Numbered from the stretch's first letter, positions 13,063 through 23,886 are shown. The stretch: DNA of 64,000 nt from Prosopocoilus inquinatus (GCA_036172665.1 CM069870.1:26448001-26512000), one strand, 5' to 3'. Notes: generated by a model from the letters alone, not told the origin. Program-made: numbers and translations.

Positions 13063-13267
13063 CAGCTACTTCTTTAACTGGAAATCTCTGTAACTCGTAA
13101 TTTTCCGGTTCCTTGAAATTTGAGTTATGGAAGTTCGATTTGCAGTTTGTCTATCAAAAGCCCGGTACAGTGAAGATCGGCTGTAGTGAACCCATTTGTA
13201 GAAAACTCTCGGTTATAACCCTACTAAATATATACTTCGTTTTTATTTACCGGTTATAAGAAACTTT
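12858..13267. repeat. Near-perfect inverted repeat with 197/198-bp arms
   Basis: Left arm 12858-13054, 15-nt centre 13055-13069, right arm 13070-13267. Comparing the arms by eye I count three mismatches and one single-base indel, so the duplication is recent or kept similar by conversion. The inner edge of each arm is a Tigger-like terminus; the arms appear to come from an inverted copy of the right end of the MITE that starts at 12758. A transcript would fold into a long double-stranded RNA hairpin. Whether it is transcribed cannot be told. Confidence 0.95.
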
Positions 13268-13639
13268 GGACATAGAAAACCTATTTTGGTGTTTTTTTGG
13301 GTTCAACCATAAATGTGGCAAAACTGTTAGAATTATTTAGACAACGTCTTTTAGTAGCATTTACTTTATCATTCATTTTTTCTCAATAGTTGCTTAAACA
13401 GGAACACACGGTATAGTACAGACTAATATTTTGTATAGCATGAAACGTATAAACACTTAAGCACATATTTGTCAGTAATAACAAGTGGAAATGTGCAAAC
13501 AAGTGAGTAACAGTTGGCTTATCGAAAATTATGATTAAAAAACCTACTTTGAAATATTGTTATTTAAAAAAAAAATGCGTGATGAAAAAATTATTATATT
13601 TTTCTCGAACTCAGGAACACCAAGTCTACTAGATACATC

Positions 13640-13678
13640 TAGTTTTATGTCATCCGCAAAACCTTCGCAGGCTAGTGT
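13640..13678 (-). repeat. Inverted repeat arm, ACACTAGCCTGCGAA, right copy
   Basis: Reverse-complement partner of 12338-12378. On the minus strand, translation just past this block gives GFADDIKLD, which looks like a reverse transcriptase FADD box. It is only a few residues long in an otherwise unreadable frame, so I do not call a retroelement here. Confidence 0.5.
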
Positions 13679-14940
13679 AATCAGTGGTAGGATTTGGATT
13701 AGCAGTGAAGTTTATCTTGTTTTGTATATTTTTTCCCATACTAACAAAATGAAGTTTAAACTCCGTTTTATTTCTGTGGAAACAATTATCTTTGCAATTG
13801 TTACCATGGGAATAAAGCGAAGTTTAAAGTTAAACTGTGATGGTGAAACCGGTCCTAAGTGAAACAAAAATTAAACTAGTAAGAAAAAAAAAGTAATTAC
13901 GAAAAATGATAAGAATAGACATGTATAACAAAACAGTTTCTAAAAAATACGTGTTTCCTTTTACTAAAGAAAACGTATATTTGTTCAGGTAATAAACTTA
14001 AAGTCGGGAAATTTTCAGTTTAGAGAAAATATTGAAAACGGTCCCCTGTTTCAGTTTGAAATTAATTTGGATTTTTTTTAAACTTCGGTCTTACGCAGAT
14101 TACATAGCCCCAGGAAAGCGCAATTGTGTAAGTTTAATATAACCATGTTTAATCTGCTCTAATTAATTCACCTGGAAGGTATTCAGTACGTAATTAACAG
14201 CACAGGTTTTCTAAAAAGAACGGCGCCCGCGAAGAAGTTCCCTCCCAGTTTTTCCGAAGTTTCGTGCGCTCGCCCGATATCGCAGCGCCACAGCAGATTC
14301 GAACAGTTCCTCCATTAATAAAGTGAGCGGGAGGTATCTTAATTAAATCAAAACAATATGGCCACGTGAAACCGAAATTAATTTAGCGCGGCGTCCGATA
14401 AGCATCCTTACGGTGAAGTCTGCAAGTGCCATAGTATGGCACAGGTAGCTCGGGACATTGTTAGCTAGAAACGTAATATAGGCATTTACGGGTGCATGCA
14501 GTAAATGATATTCATTTCAAATAGCATATGGAGTTTCTGCTCACCGTATCAGAGTGATTTTCCAGCTTTTGGTTGCACATACTCTGAACACTTTACCTTC
14601 GAGGAATATTGGGACTTTATGAGAAGAAATGTGTAATGCGTAGACGTGTTCCTGAATTAATTATTATATCGCGGCAAATACAGACAATTCCCCCTCATTT
14701 TCAAAACATAATTCTTAGCTGAGGAAGCATTAAATACAGATATACATACAAATTTATTCAGTACCTAAGCAAAAAAATAAATATACTTACTTTGCTTCAT
14801 TTATTTACGTTCCAACTTGACTACATATATTCAATATAAATCAAGTTGATAAAAATAGAGTTTTTTTAAGGGTTGCATTTTATTTTCATAAAACAATTCT
14901 CTTACTTTTTCATGTTTTCTCCGACTTCTCGTCAAAAAAC
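13679..14940. other. Unassigned; contains a less AT-rich island at about 14215-14450
   Basis: A 101-codon open frame at 13557-13862 overlaps the start of this stretch and has no family resemblance. From 14215 to 14450 the base composition becomes clearly richer in G and C (for example CGGCGCCCGCGAAGAAG, GCGCTCGCCCGATATCGC, GCGCGGCGTCCGATAAGC) with no open frame of note. This is the kind of island that often proves to be conserved non-coding DNA; that is inference. Confidence 0.45.
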
Positions 14941-15068
14941 TTTCTACCTAAGTGAATGCGGTTATGAAACTTTTCACGTTTGACAATTTTTCACTTCTTG
15001 ATTTCAGAAGAGAAATAATAGTCGCAAAACATTTAGTTTTCACGTATAAAAACGGCGAAAAAAATTAA

Positions 15069-15204
15069 ACCAATAATCTTATCAGTTTGTATGGTTGCCT
15101 ATACTAACAGCCGCACGAATATTTTTTCATGATTCAACCGATAATGTCATCAGTTTGTATGGTTGTCTATACTAACAGCCGCACGAATATTTTTTCATGA
15201 TTGC
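15069..15204 (+). repeat. 68-bp tandem duplication
   Basis: Two adjacent 68-bp units, 15069-15136 and 15137-15204. Each contains ATCAGTTTGTATGGTTG and TACTAACAGCCGCACGAATA. They differ at only a few positions, so this duplication is younger than the divergence between units 1 and 2 of the larger repeat, which has a single diverged copy near 16172-16230. Confidence 0.9.
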
Positions 15205-15230
15205 CGGAGATAACGCAGTTTTCCTATTTA

Positions 15231-15569
15231 GAGGGTTTATTTTAGGAGCTGGAGAAAAACTTTAAATGCAAAAGTTGTAGAATTTTATGATTATTACCTT
15301 TTAGAGTTATCATAAGAAACAAAAGCGCATCGCAAATTGGTGAAAAAATACAATTTTTATTTTTTTTTTAAATTGAACAACCTGTATGTTGTTTTCTAAG
15401 ATGAGAGATCATATTTTCTTGGTGCTCAATTTTAAAAAATAAAAATTATATTTTCTTCTCCAATTTGCGATGCGCTTCTATTTCTTATGATAACTCTAAA
15501 AGGTAATAGGAATAAAATTCTACAACTTTCGCATTTAAAGTTTTTCCCTAGCTCCTAAAATAAACCCTC
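15231..15569. mobile_element. Foldback element nested in repeat unit 1
   Basis: Left arm 15231 to about 15384 and right arm about 15420-15569 are reverse complements with scattered mismatches; both carry GAGGGTTTATTTTAGGAGCT, AAAGTTGTAGAATTTTAT and GCGCATCGCAAATTGG. The loop is roughly 35 bases. No coding sequence. Absence from the equivalent place in unit 2 shows it arrived after the tandem duplication, or was lost from unit 2. Confidence 0.9.
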
Positions 15570-16651
15570 CAGATAGGGTGCAAAACATAAAAAGGGTGAC
15601 TTCTCAAGAATTCCCACCCACCACTTTTGACATTTTTATTTTTAAAATTAGAAAGAAATGTTTAATACAACAACTTATGCAGACTAATTATATAAAGGTT
15701 CGGACATTCAGTCCGTAGTGCTTTTCTAAAAATTGAGTTGCGATTAAACAATATTATAATGAATGAATCATAATGACTACAAGGCCAGAATAAAATGAGT
15801 CGGCAGTATTTTCTGGAGCTGAGATGCACACAGCATCACAGAAAACAACGAAGTCGAGCTTTCTACAGCCGCAATATTACCCCTAATTATGCACTCAGTT
15901 AAGGATATTTTTGCATAGCAAATGCAACAACCGATATTACCCACTCACGTAACAATTAAAAGTAAAGAAGTGGATCATAAGAAGCTCCAGCAGCAGAGGA
16001 AATGCGGATCTGACTCTTCGACAAAAAAGTTTCTAATTGAATGCGGTTATGAAACTTTCCTAATTTTTACATGTTTAACAATTTTCCATTTCTTTCTGAT
16101 TTCAGACCAGCATAAGGTATGTTTTTTTTCTAAATTTTCATATGTATTAATGGAGAGTAAAGTTAAACCAATAAACTTTGTAGTTTATATAGTTGTCTAC
16201 ACCAACGGCGGTACGAATATTTTTTTTGTCAAGACAATTATGATTGCTTGATATAACGCAATTTTCTTAATTTTGATTTGATTCTTTTCTATTTCAGGAA
16301 AAGAATAAATTTACAAGTGACTTCTTGAGAATTCCCACCCCTTTTAACTTTTTTATTTTTGAAATCAGAAAGAACTGTTTTATCCAAAACTTCTGTAAAG
16401 GTTCGGATATTCAGTAGGTAGAGATGCAATGTTTTTCTAAAAATTGAATCATAACGCCTAAAATGTTAGAATGAAAACACAGAGAACAACGAAGTAGAGC
16501 TTACGACAGCCGCAATATCACCCCTAATTATGCACTCAATCACGGCTAATTTTTGCACAGCAAATGCAACACCCGATATTCATCACTCGCGGAACAATCA
16601 AGAGGAAAGTAGTGCATCATAAAAAGCTCCTGCAGCAGAGGAAATCCGGAA

Positions 16652-17595
16652 CATTCTGGTGCAGTGTCTCTTGACCTAATTATTACGTGTTATGTTCCTC
16701 CCTGAAGTTTACTCTTTTTATTTTAAATACTTTCAATCAGACAGTTTTTTCAGTTTGAAATTAATTTCGCGAATGAAGATACAACTCTTCATGGTGTGCT
16801 CGTAACCGATTCCTTTTTAAATTAATTTAATTTAAATTCTGTATTTCAAGAAAGCTTCCAGTCATCGATGGTGAGTTGAAAGAAGAGCATAAAGAAAAGT
16901 TATTTTCTAACCAAGGTTCTTTTATGCTATTTACTGAATATTCGCCTTTCTCTCCAAACCGTTTTTCTGTAATTATCAATTATAAAAAAGCTATTCGCTA
17001 ACAAAGATTTTCTTGTTATGATCTGATTACTCGCCTTTATCTTCAAACCATTTTTCTATAATTCCCGTTGGCATTTATTTATTTTGTTATCTTAAATTAT
17101 TTTTCTTTGGTTGTAAAATGTTAAGTTAATATTTCAGAACTTCTTCCGGTTGTAATTAAAAAAGAAAACTGTTCATATTAAAATTAATATTTTTTTTTAT
17201 TATAATTATATGGTAAACTGAATTTCATGTATGTATTTTTATATTTAAAAGTTCTTTGTAAATTGTATTTTAAACCAAATTTCAAGTTTTGTTATATTTA
17301 CTCAAGAATTTGCGTATTTTTATCATTTATAAAATAGTGGGTTTTGGAAGATGAAATTTGAGAGACATAATTAATTTGATATTCTGTACGCGATGCGATG
17401 ATAAAAAACCTGATATTCCATTAAAAAAAGTTGATAACAACTGAATATCTCGAAAATATGATAATCATTTGTTTTTCCGAAGATATCTCACCGATACTCG
17501 ATACCAATTGAGGAGGAAAAGTATTGATGTTAATTCCCAAAATTCCAAATAAAAAATTTAGCTATTGTAGCGGTTTCCCGTAAACACACTGTATA
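16652..17595. other. Unassigned AT-rich stretch
   Basis: No gene recognised. Two near-parallel passages occur at about 16910-16960 and 17000-17055 (both with ATTCGC or CTCGCCTTT, then CTTCAAACCATTTTTCT-like and CTGTAATT/CTATAATT), suggesting a degraded internal duplication of about 90 bp. Confidence 0.4.
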
Positions 17596-18134
17596 CACCG
17601 TGATACAGAAATGTCTCCCGATATTATCAGAGCGAATCAAAAGATAAAGTTATCTTTTTATATAAATTTTTTCCAAAAATGAATAATGAGGGAGTTATAA
17701 GCCCTGAAAGAGGGGTGAAAAATATTGCTTTTTGGCAATACCTTCTAGATCCTTCAAATTATCGAACTAATATTTTAAACTCAGACACAATTTGTCAGAT
17801 CTTCCATCCTTTTTAAAGGGTGGTTTTGTAAGGGTAGCTTTCAGTGTTTTATCCCTAACTTTTTCATATTTTACATATTTTGTCAAAAATTTGGGAAGGA
17901 AATTTTATTTGAATTATTTGACACAAAAAGGATATCTTATTGCATTTCTATAAACTCAACCGTTTTGGAATAATTAAGGTTTAAAAGTGATGATCTATTA
18001 CGTAATGTTAATACCCTAAAATTTACTAATTTCTTATTTTTTACTTTTCGAAAAAAAATATATAAAAAGGTGTCCTTATTTTCTGATGTTCTATTCATCC
18101 TAAAAATACCGGGAGACATTTCTGAATCACGGTG
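17596..18134. mobile_element. TA-flanked MITE with CACCGTGATTCAG termini
   Basis: The left end reads CACCGTGATACAGAAATGTC and the right end, read inward, CACCGTGATTCAGAAATGTC; both go on with TCCCGATAT/TCCCGGTAT. Each end abuts TA (17594-17595 and 18135-18136), as in Tc1/mariner-type insertions. About 539 bp with no coding capacity; the 60-codon minus-strand frame at 17937-18119 lies in the terminus. Superfamily is inferred from TA flanks and TIRs only. Confidence 0.8.
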
Positions 18135-18136
18135 TA

Positions 18137-18208
18137 TAAAGAGGTGACCTAATTTTTTGATGTTCTATTCACCCTGAAAATATCGGGAAATATTACTGAA
18201 TTACGGTG
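18137..18208. repeat. Second copy of the MITE right end
   Basis: Directly repeats the terminal ~70 bp of the preceding element (GATGTTCTATTCACCCTGAAA and ATTACGGTG, against GATGTTCTATTCATCCTAAAA and ATCACGGTG). It also ends at a GTGTA-like position. The copy is diverged, so this is an old terminal duplication or a second truncated element. Confidence 0.75.
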
Positions 18209-19157
18209 TGTAGGACCACGTAATGGAATACTGTTTATTAATTTGGCAACAAAGTTAATACATGCGTATATTCCACCAATGACAATTTCGGCGTTAAGTA
18301 AATAAATTTTGCCACAATTTCAGAAAGCAAATTGCGTGACTTATCTCTTTTAAAATCCTCCGCATGCACGTACATTATTTAAAATATGATAAAATGTAAA
18401 CCAGTTAGTTATGAGAGCAACGCAGGTAAGAGCTTTTATGATTGCGCGAAATATGCTTAGTGTGGCCCATCAAGATTTCATTCAAACTACCAAGTTATGT
18501 TAACAGGATTATAAAGGATAACGAGCTTCCTAGGTATAAAGGCTTTAAAGAAAGGAACTCGGCGCAATAAAAACATATAATGTGATTATTATTCAGCGTA
18601 TTTATTACAGGAAAACATACGAACGGATGAATGTGGGATGAGCGCGAAACCGCACAACAGAAAGAAATTAATTTTTGACGTGCCCTGACGCCGTTTCAGC
18701 AACGATCTCATTTACAAATGAGAGAATCTGTTGCCGATGAACAAAAGATACCTTGTTTCTGGCAGTCGTCTGCGTGTTCGTGCAATCATTAGCGGAACCC
18801 CCGTCGCTAATTTTCACAGTTAGGTGTTGTCATTTACGTTACACGCTCCGACCTCGTTACAGGAAAACGATTTACGAGCTTCTATTGGTTGTTTTCTTTT
18901 GTAAGTGGTGCAACTGTATTCCTAACATTTATAATTACACATTTCTCCAGAAATGATGAAAATTTCTCTTGTGCAAGTTTTGGAAAATTGAAAAATCGAA
19001 AAATAGTATTCATAATTAATTGGAAAAATTCTTCAACACTTTTAAATTATTTTGTGTTTGAGGACTGTTTAGAGACAGTCACTTATGAATATTCTATTAC
19101 ACTAAAAATTAACATTAGCGACTATAGTAAAGTTTTTATTAACCGGATTAATTAATG
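18209..19157. other. Unassigned; less AT-rich island at about 18650-18880
   Basis: No gene recognised. The island includes ACGTGCCCTGACGCCGTTTC, GCGGAACCCCCGTCGC and CACGCTCCGACCTCGTTACA. A CTCATTT...AAATGAG inverted repeat sits at about 18707-18723. Overlapping open frames at 18753-18956 and 18889-19155 lack family resemblance. Candidate conserved non-coding block only. Confidence 0.4.
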
Positions 19158-19456
19158 CAGACCTAAATCTGTATAAGCGAAAATCCGTATAATCGAATTC
19201 ATTTATTAGAGGCACTTAAATAGCGTAGTCATACATAAATAGCAGTATTTTTAATTATACTTACTTATTCATAAAAGAACAGAACAATAAAAAACATAAA
19301 CATTATAAACAGACAAGACCATAAACATCGTAATCATGTCAGTACTACTTAATTCCAGAAATGTGTAATTTTTGTTTGCTTACACTTTTTTTCACGATTA
19401 AATTTGTTACCTGTTCTTTTAAGCGCCTCAGTGCTACTATTTCAGTAAGTTGAGCA

Positions 19457-20922
19457 CTATTTTCTTCTGCTCATCGTAGGCAAATATTTTAGCTGTTCAA
19501 AGCATCTTCGTGTTTTACGAGGCTTTTGGGGATCAGTGATAGCAGCATGTTCCTCTTCTGAAGGCAGGTCTTCGTCTGCATTCAGATGATCATCATCTCC
19601 ATCTATCCACTCATTTACTTCTAGTTCTGTAACATGATCACCACTTCGTATGAGATTGTTTAACACACGTCTTCAGTTTCCTTTTGTCCTGATTCTAATG
19701 ACGCTGCGATCAACTTTTCTCTCAATACGCTTAACGGAAGAAGATCATCGGAGTCTTCCAGCTCAGGCTGTTATGAACGAGGAAGAATGTTGTTCCAACA
19801 CTTTTGCAAAACTTTTTCGGATACGTTCTTCCAAGAATTATATAAAAGGAACACTCCATCCTTTAACGTGAAAGCTTTTAGGCATTTTGATATGTCTTCT
19901 TCTTCAGATGTTAACGAATGTTTCATGAGATTTTTGCGATATCTAAGTTTCGTTAAACAAATTGCATTTTGATCGATTGGCTGAATCAAAGGAGTGCAAT
20001 TCGGTGGTCGGAAAACAGCAGAAATGTTGCCGTCATCGCTTTTTAGCTCTTCCTCCTTCGGGTGTGATGGAGCATTGTCTATTATTAATAAAGCTTTAGG
20101 TGGTAAATTATTGTTTCTCGAAAATGCTTTTACTTGTTTAGTAAATGATCCATGAAACCATTGAGAAAATAATGCCGATGTCATCCATGCATTGTTAGTT
20201 GCTATATATTCAACGGACATATTTTTGAATGATCGAGGAGTTTTTGATTTTCCAATAACTAACAATTGGAGTTTTGGCATTTGTACAGGCAAGAAACGTT
20301 ACTCTTTCCTTGCATGTCTTTCTGCCAGGTGCCATTTTCTCCTTGGAGTGTGCTAATGTTTTATCCGGCAGTAATTTCCAAAATAAAGCTGATTCATCAG
20401 CATTATATATCTGCGATGGTAAGAGCCCATTTTTTTTATTTGGCTTTCAAGCTTATAAATGAAGGGCTCCACAGCTTGTTGGTCGCTAGAAAGCTTCTCC
20501 CAACTAACCTTGAGAAACCTAATTCCATTTCTTTTCTTAAACTGTTTAGCTTTCTCAGCTAGAATCTCGGAAGAGGTTACGACATGCCTGTCTCTTTGTA
20601 TTACAAACTATGAATACAGTTCTGATTCCATCTCTCGGTATTCTGCCTTTCGTAATGTTCTCCTCAAGCCAGGTCCAGAAAACGTGTTTTGAATAAAGCT
20701 ACAAATCACAAAAATTACTTAGAATCGTACAATAAGCAAAACATGTATAAGTTAAATTTACTTCATAATTTTCTTTTCATTCTGTTTTAAGTCGGAGATT
20801 GTTGATGTTCCGACGCCATACAATTCGTCCAACACTTTGCTACTTACGCCTTTCTTAAGTTTTTGTAAAATCTCACTTTTTTGCTGCAGCGTTAATACTG
20901 TCATTTTACGACGAGGTACCAT
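19457..20922 (-). pseudogene. Tigger transposase (CENP-B HTH plus DDE_1), with intron
   Basis: Exon 1 starts at ATG 20922 and encodes a Psq/CENP-B N-terminal helix-turn-helix (LQQKSEILQKLKKGVSSK, then GVGTSTISDLK). It meets TAA unless a 63-nt intron (20761-20699, GTAAAT...TTTGTAG) is removed; splicing leads into a second HTH region (LRRTLRKAEYREMESELYS, stop, FVIQRDRHVVTSSEILAEKA). That stop is probably a former Trp codon. The nuclease core follows with all three expected acidic sites: IYNADESALFWKLLPD, LLIIDNAPSHP and PLIQPIDQNAI. Frameshifts occur before IYNADES and before LQLLVIGKSK. The acidic C-terminal tail (VNEWIDGDDDHLNADED) is in a separate frame ending at 19457. It would bind TIRs and cut DNA at TA sites; now dead. 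Confidence 0.88.
20699..20761 (-). other. Predicted 63-nt intron in the Tigger transposase
   Basis: On the minus strand the donor is AA|GTAAAT and the acceptor TGATTTGTAG|C, with AT-rich sequence between. Splicing joins the first HTH exon to a frame that carries the second HTH. Length and composition match short insect introns. No RNA evidence is available. Confidence 0.55.
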
Positions 20923-21158
20923 TGTAATTAAACTTCACAGAATACTACACAGTTCCAGGGGAAACCCCTAAAAACGTACGTACATATGTAGGGGAACTAC
21001 ATTCTGTATTTAGAATGCTGAATTGCATATATTACACAATGATCCGGATAACAGAAACACCAGCATTCCGGATAACATACATAATCCAAAAAATAATTGA
21101 TCCGAATAACTGCTGAATCCGGAAAACTAAAGATCCGGATAAGCAAAATTCTACTGTA

Positions 21159-21851
21159 TATAGATCGCGTAGAATACGTAGACATTACTTAAGTAAGTGC
21201 TTTAAATTACACAGCTTATTGTACAAGAAGTTTAATTTTTGAAACAATTTAAATTGTATAGTTTCAAACAGCAAATTGCGTGCAATATTGCATTCATTAA
21301 AAATTGTGTCGGTCTGAAATGTAAAACGGCCTCTACACTACACTAGGAAGGTGTAAAATACAGAATACAGACCTTGAGTAACATTTTTAAGCTTAGGAAG
21401 GACTTTAACTGATTCATTTATTTTATAAAAAGCATTAATTAGAAAACTATTGTATATTAGGAATTTTTAATATTACGAGTTAGTCACAAAATAAGATTCG
21501 AAATTGGTGCACAGCCGCTGCTTGTTGACTATGTTTTATCTCCCACACTCAATCTGATTGAAATTTCAATCGATTGAAATAATAATGTTTGAATTCCGCT
21601 TTTAATTTGTCATTTCAGTCCCATAAAGATTTTGCCTCAATCCGCCTGAAAATTGACCATTTGAAAAATAGCGTCATAAACAGATATTCAAATTAGTACT
21701 GGCTAAGTTATTGTATACATTTGCTAATTTCTAGTCTAAGCCAATATTTTTATATGAACGAAAGAAAAGGCCCATTTGCCCAGAGGGAGAAGTGGAAGAG
21801 TTTTTACTTCTAATAAAAGAAAACAGATGATTGTCAGTTGTCAGTTATAAG
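21159..21851. other. Unassigned AT-rich stretch
   Basis: No coding or repeat structure recognised between the Tigger terminus and the second hAT-type MITE. Confidence 0.5.
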
Positions 21852-22037
21852 CAAGGAAAAGAATTCAGGCCAATTGTTCCGCGAACGGTACGAAAATTTA
21901 GTACTCGGACTGTATCAGCCTCGCCTATAACATGCGAACGCTCGCATTGCACTCCTTCCCCTTCCACTCAATAGCATCGCATAGTACATTCGACGTAAAA
22001 AGCGTCGAACACTAAGTGGCCTGAATTCTTTACCCTG
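21852..22037 (+). mobile_element. hAT-type MITE copy 2
   Basis: A 186-bp element with ends CAAGGAAAAGAATTCAGGCC and, read inward from the right, CAGGGTAAAGAATTCAGGCC. Flanks are GTTATAAG (21844-21851) and GTTATAAT (22038-22045), an 8-bp duplication with one mismatch. The interior (GTTCCGCGAACGGTACGAAA, AAAAGCGTCGAACACTAAG) aligns with copies 1 and 3 and is in the same orientation as copy 1. Confidence 0.85.
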
Positions 22038-22045
22038 GTTATAAT

Positions 22046-23589
22046 AATCTAGTTTTATTAAGTTAGCCACTCACTGAATTTATTTTTATTATGTAATCGT
22101 CTCTCTTTAGGATTGGGTTGGATTGAGTTATATGAACGTAAACAATTTAGATTCACATATCCACTTGAATGAAAAAAGTTGGATTGAATATGCGAGATAA
22201 GCTTACAAGTAGTCATTGAAAACAGAACAGTACACTCTAGTAGGCTACACACGAAGTCAAATCCGTATTACGCACATAGATTATTTATTTTCAGAAAGAA
22301 TTTATTCCTAAGTGAACTTGTTTGTGTCTTTACAAATTTGAATATTTTCTGTTTCTTTTTCAAAAATACTGAAGCGTATAAATCATACACGATTTTTTGA
22401 CACTCTGGTATGTTTTCTTTTCGTTAGGTTATTTGCATGTAATTTAATAGTCAAGTCAAAACGTCAAAAATTATGAAGTTTTCTACTTTGCAATAACGAG
22501 TGTGTTAGTGATTTGGAAGAATATTTATCATGGTCGGTAATAGTAACGTTAAAAAAAGAATTGATAACATTGACATGTAGGAGTTTCGATCTTGTGAAAC
22601 AAAAACACTGGGGAACATAAATTTTGTTGACTTAGATCTGGCACCTGATTTTGACTAACTTAAAGCATCTGAATCCAAAATGACCCCAGTTTTTGTCTAT
22701 GACGTCAACTTTTCGAGCTACCGGATACTCTGTCTTTGTTCCAAATGTCACACAAAATCTGCATATAAAAGGAAAATTACCAAATATACTGTTCACAGAA
22801 AACAGTCTTCTTTTTATTTTATACGTAGTCAATGTAAGTCAAATTATGTTCGTACAAGCAAATAAAGTTCAATAAAATAAAATAAAAGTTTTTCAAACGG
22901 TAAATACTAAGTTTATTTTCATAAGTACAGTTTTTGCTCGTGATTATTGTAGAGAGGATGTGAAAGAAAGAAACATTTTAAAACGAGCTAAATATATAAT
23001 TTTTATTTATCTTATCTTGAAATGTCGCTAAACAAATTGTTTTTCATATTTAGGTAAAATTTTTCTCATTAAAACAGAAGAAAACTGACTTCAGGTTTGA
23101 AGTCAGCATGCCTATTTAACTTTAAAAAAGCTGAAAAACCGAATTCAACAGAAATTGTTCCTCTAAGTAATCAGAAAATTCTAACCTGATTTCCTGACGT
23201 CCATTTGTGACACCAACAAAAATGTCACCTTATTATGGCCTACTGTGAATGCCAAAACAAAGACCATGAACGAAAAATGAATATTAAATTAATCCCTTAT
23301 ACAAATAAAGTCTACGTCTTTCTAAACGCTCATAAAAATATTAGCCATGAATATGACATCCAATCATCCTGCTGTTACCCATCATTACTTTATGTACTTC
23401 AGAAGATGGTACGCATTTGCAATTTCCTTCAAATTTCTGGGAAATAAATTATTTTTAGTCTTATGAGTTTTGTTCCCGTGCGTCTATGAAAATTTACAAT
23501 TGATAGAAGTAGTGGTCACGTAATTTAAAATGAATAAGGATTGGAAATACTCCTCTTTTCCCTCTCCCAAAGATAATTTGTAGAAATCA
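22046..23589. other. Unassigned AT-rich stretch
   Basis: Overlapping short frames on both strands at 22632-22875 have no recognised family. The end of this stretch probably includes decayed mariner sequence upstream of 23590. Confidence 0.4.
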
Positions 23590-23886
23590 TCAGGAAAGGT
23601 CAGGCTGTCAATTTTTTTGGAAATGTCACGATGTAATCCACGCCGACTACCTTGTGAAGGGTATAATCGTCAATGGTATATTTCAAGTGGCAATACCTTT
23701 TCAAGTACCTGTTGTGCAAGCCGACAACGATTTTATCCCATCTGGTTTAGTCATCTGATCTCATACCAATCGTCTCCTTTCGGCAACTTGACAACACATG
23801 ATGTCATTCTGGAAGCCAAACGGTGGTTTTCGAAACAGTTGCAGAATTTCTACAATAATGGACTGCGTAATGTCCAAAAACGTTAA
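23590..23886 (+). pseudogene. Decayed mariner-type transposase, C-terminal half
   Basis: One plus-strand frame gives CHDVIHADYLVKGIIVNGIYF-like sequence, the W(D)..GVI..DYL..G..ING.YY block around the second catalytic aspartate of mariner enzymes. Another gives ILEAKRWFSKQLQNFYNNGL, the ...WF..Q...FY..GI C-terminal block, ending NVQKR before TAA at 23884-23886. At least two frameshifts separate the parts, and the QDNAPAH and third-aspartate regions are unreadable. It is more diverged than, and not obviously the same copy as, the fragment at 5985-6479. Confidence 0.65.

Larger units (their letters stand above)
14941..16651 (+). repeat. Tandem duplication of a ~0.62-kb repeat unit
   Basis: Unit 1 (14941-16029) and unit 2 (16030-16651) run through the same landmarks in the same order: GAATGCGGTTATGAAACTTT; CAGCCGCACGAATATTTTTT or its diverged copy; GACTTCTTGAGAATTCCCACC; AAAGGTTCGGACATTCAGT; CGACAGCCGCAATATCACCC; and AAGCTCCAGCAGCAGAGGAAA. 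Unit 1 is longer because it also holds a 68-bp internal duplication and a foldback element, neither of which is in unit 2. The 109-codon frame at 15922-16251 spans the unit junction and is not a credible gene. Confidence 0.85.
19158..21156 (-). mobile_element. Tigger/pogo DNA transposon, nearly complete, inactive
   Basis: The 5' end on the minus strand is CAGTAGAATTTTGCTTATCC, ending at 21156 and preceded by TA; it is rich in ATCCGGAT-like subterminal blocks down to about 21040. The other end is weaker: a CAG at 19158-19160 followed by TATAAGCGAAAATCCG and TATAATCGAATTC, a diverged inverted relative, without a clean TA. Between them lies the transposase pseudogene at 19457-20922. A length of about 2 kb is normal for this family. 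The right boundary is solid, the left is approximate. Confidence 0.75.

Noticed and set aside
13557..13862. 101-codon frame, and a possible FADD reverse transcriptase box on the opposite strand
   Set aside because: The plus frame matches nothing known. The minus-strand FADD similarity is only a few residues long with no neighbouring reverse transcriptase motifs.
15922..16251. 109-codon plus-strand frame as a gene
   Set aside because: It spans the junction of two tandem repeat units and the matching frame is not kept in the other unit, so it is chance.
19650..20692. Plus-strand frames across 19.6-20.7 kb
   Set aside because: All are antisense shadows of the minus-strand Tigger transposase.
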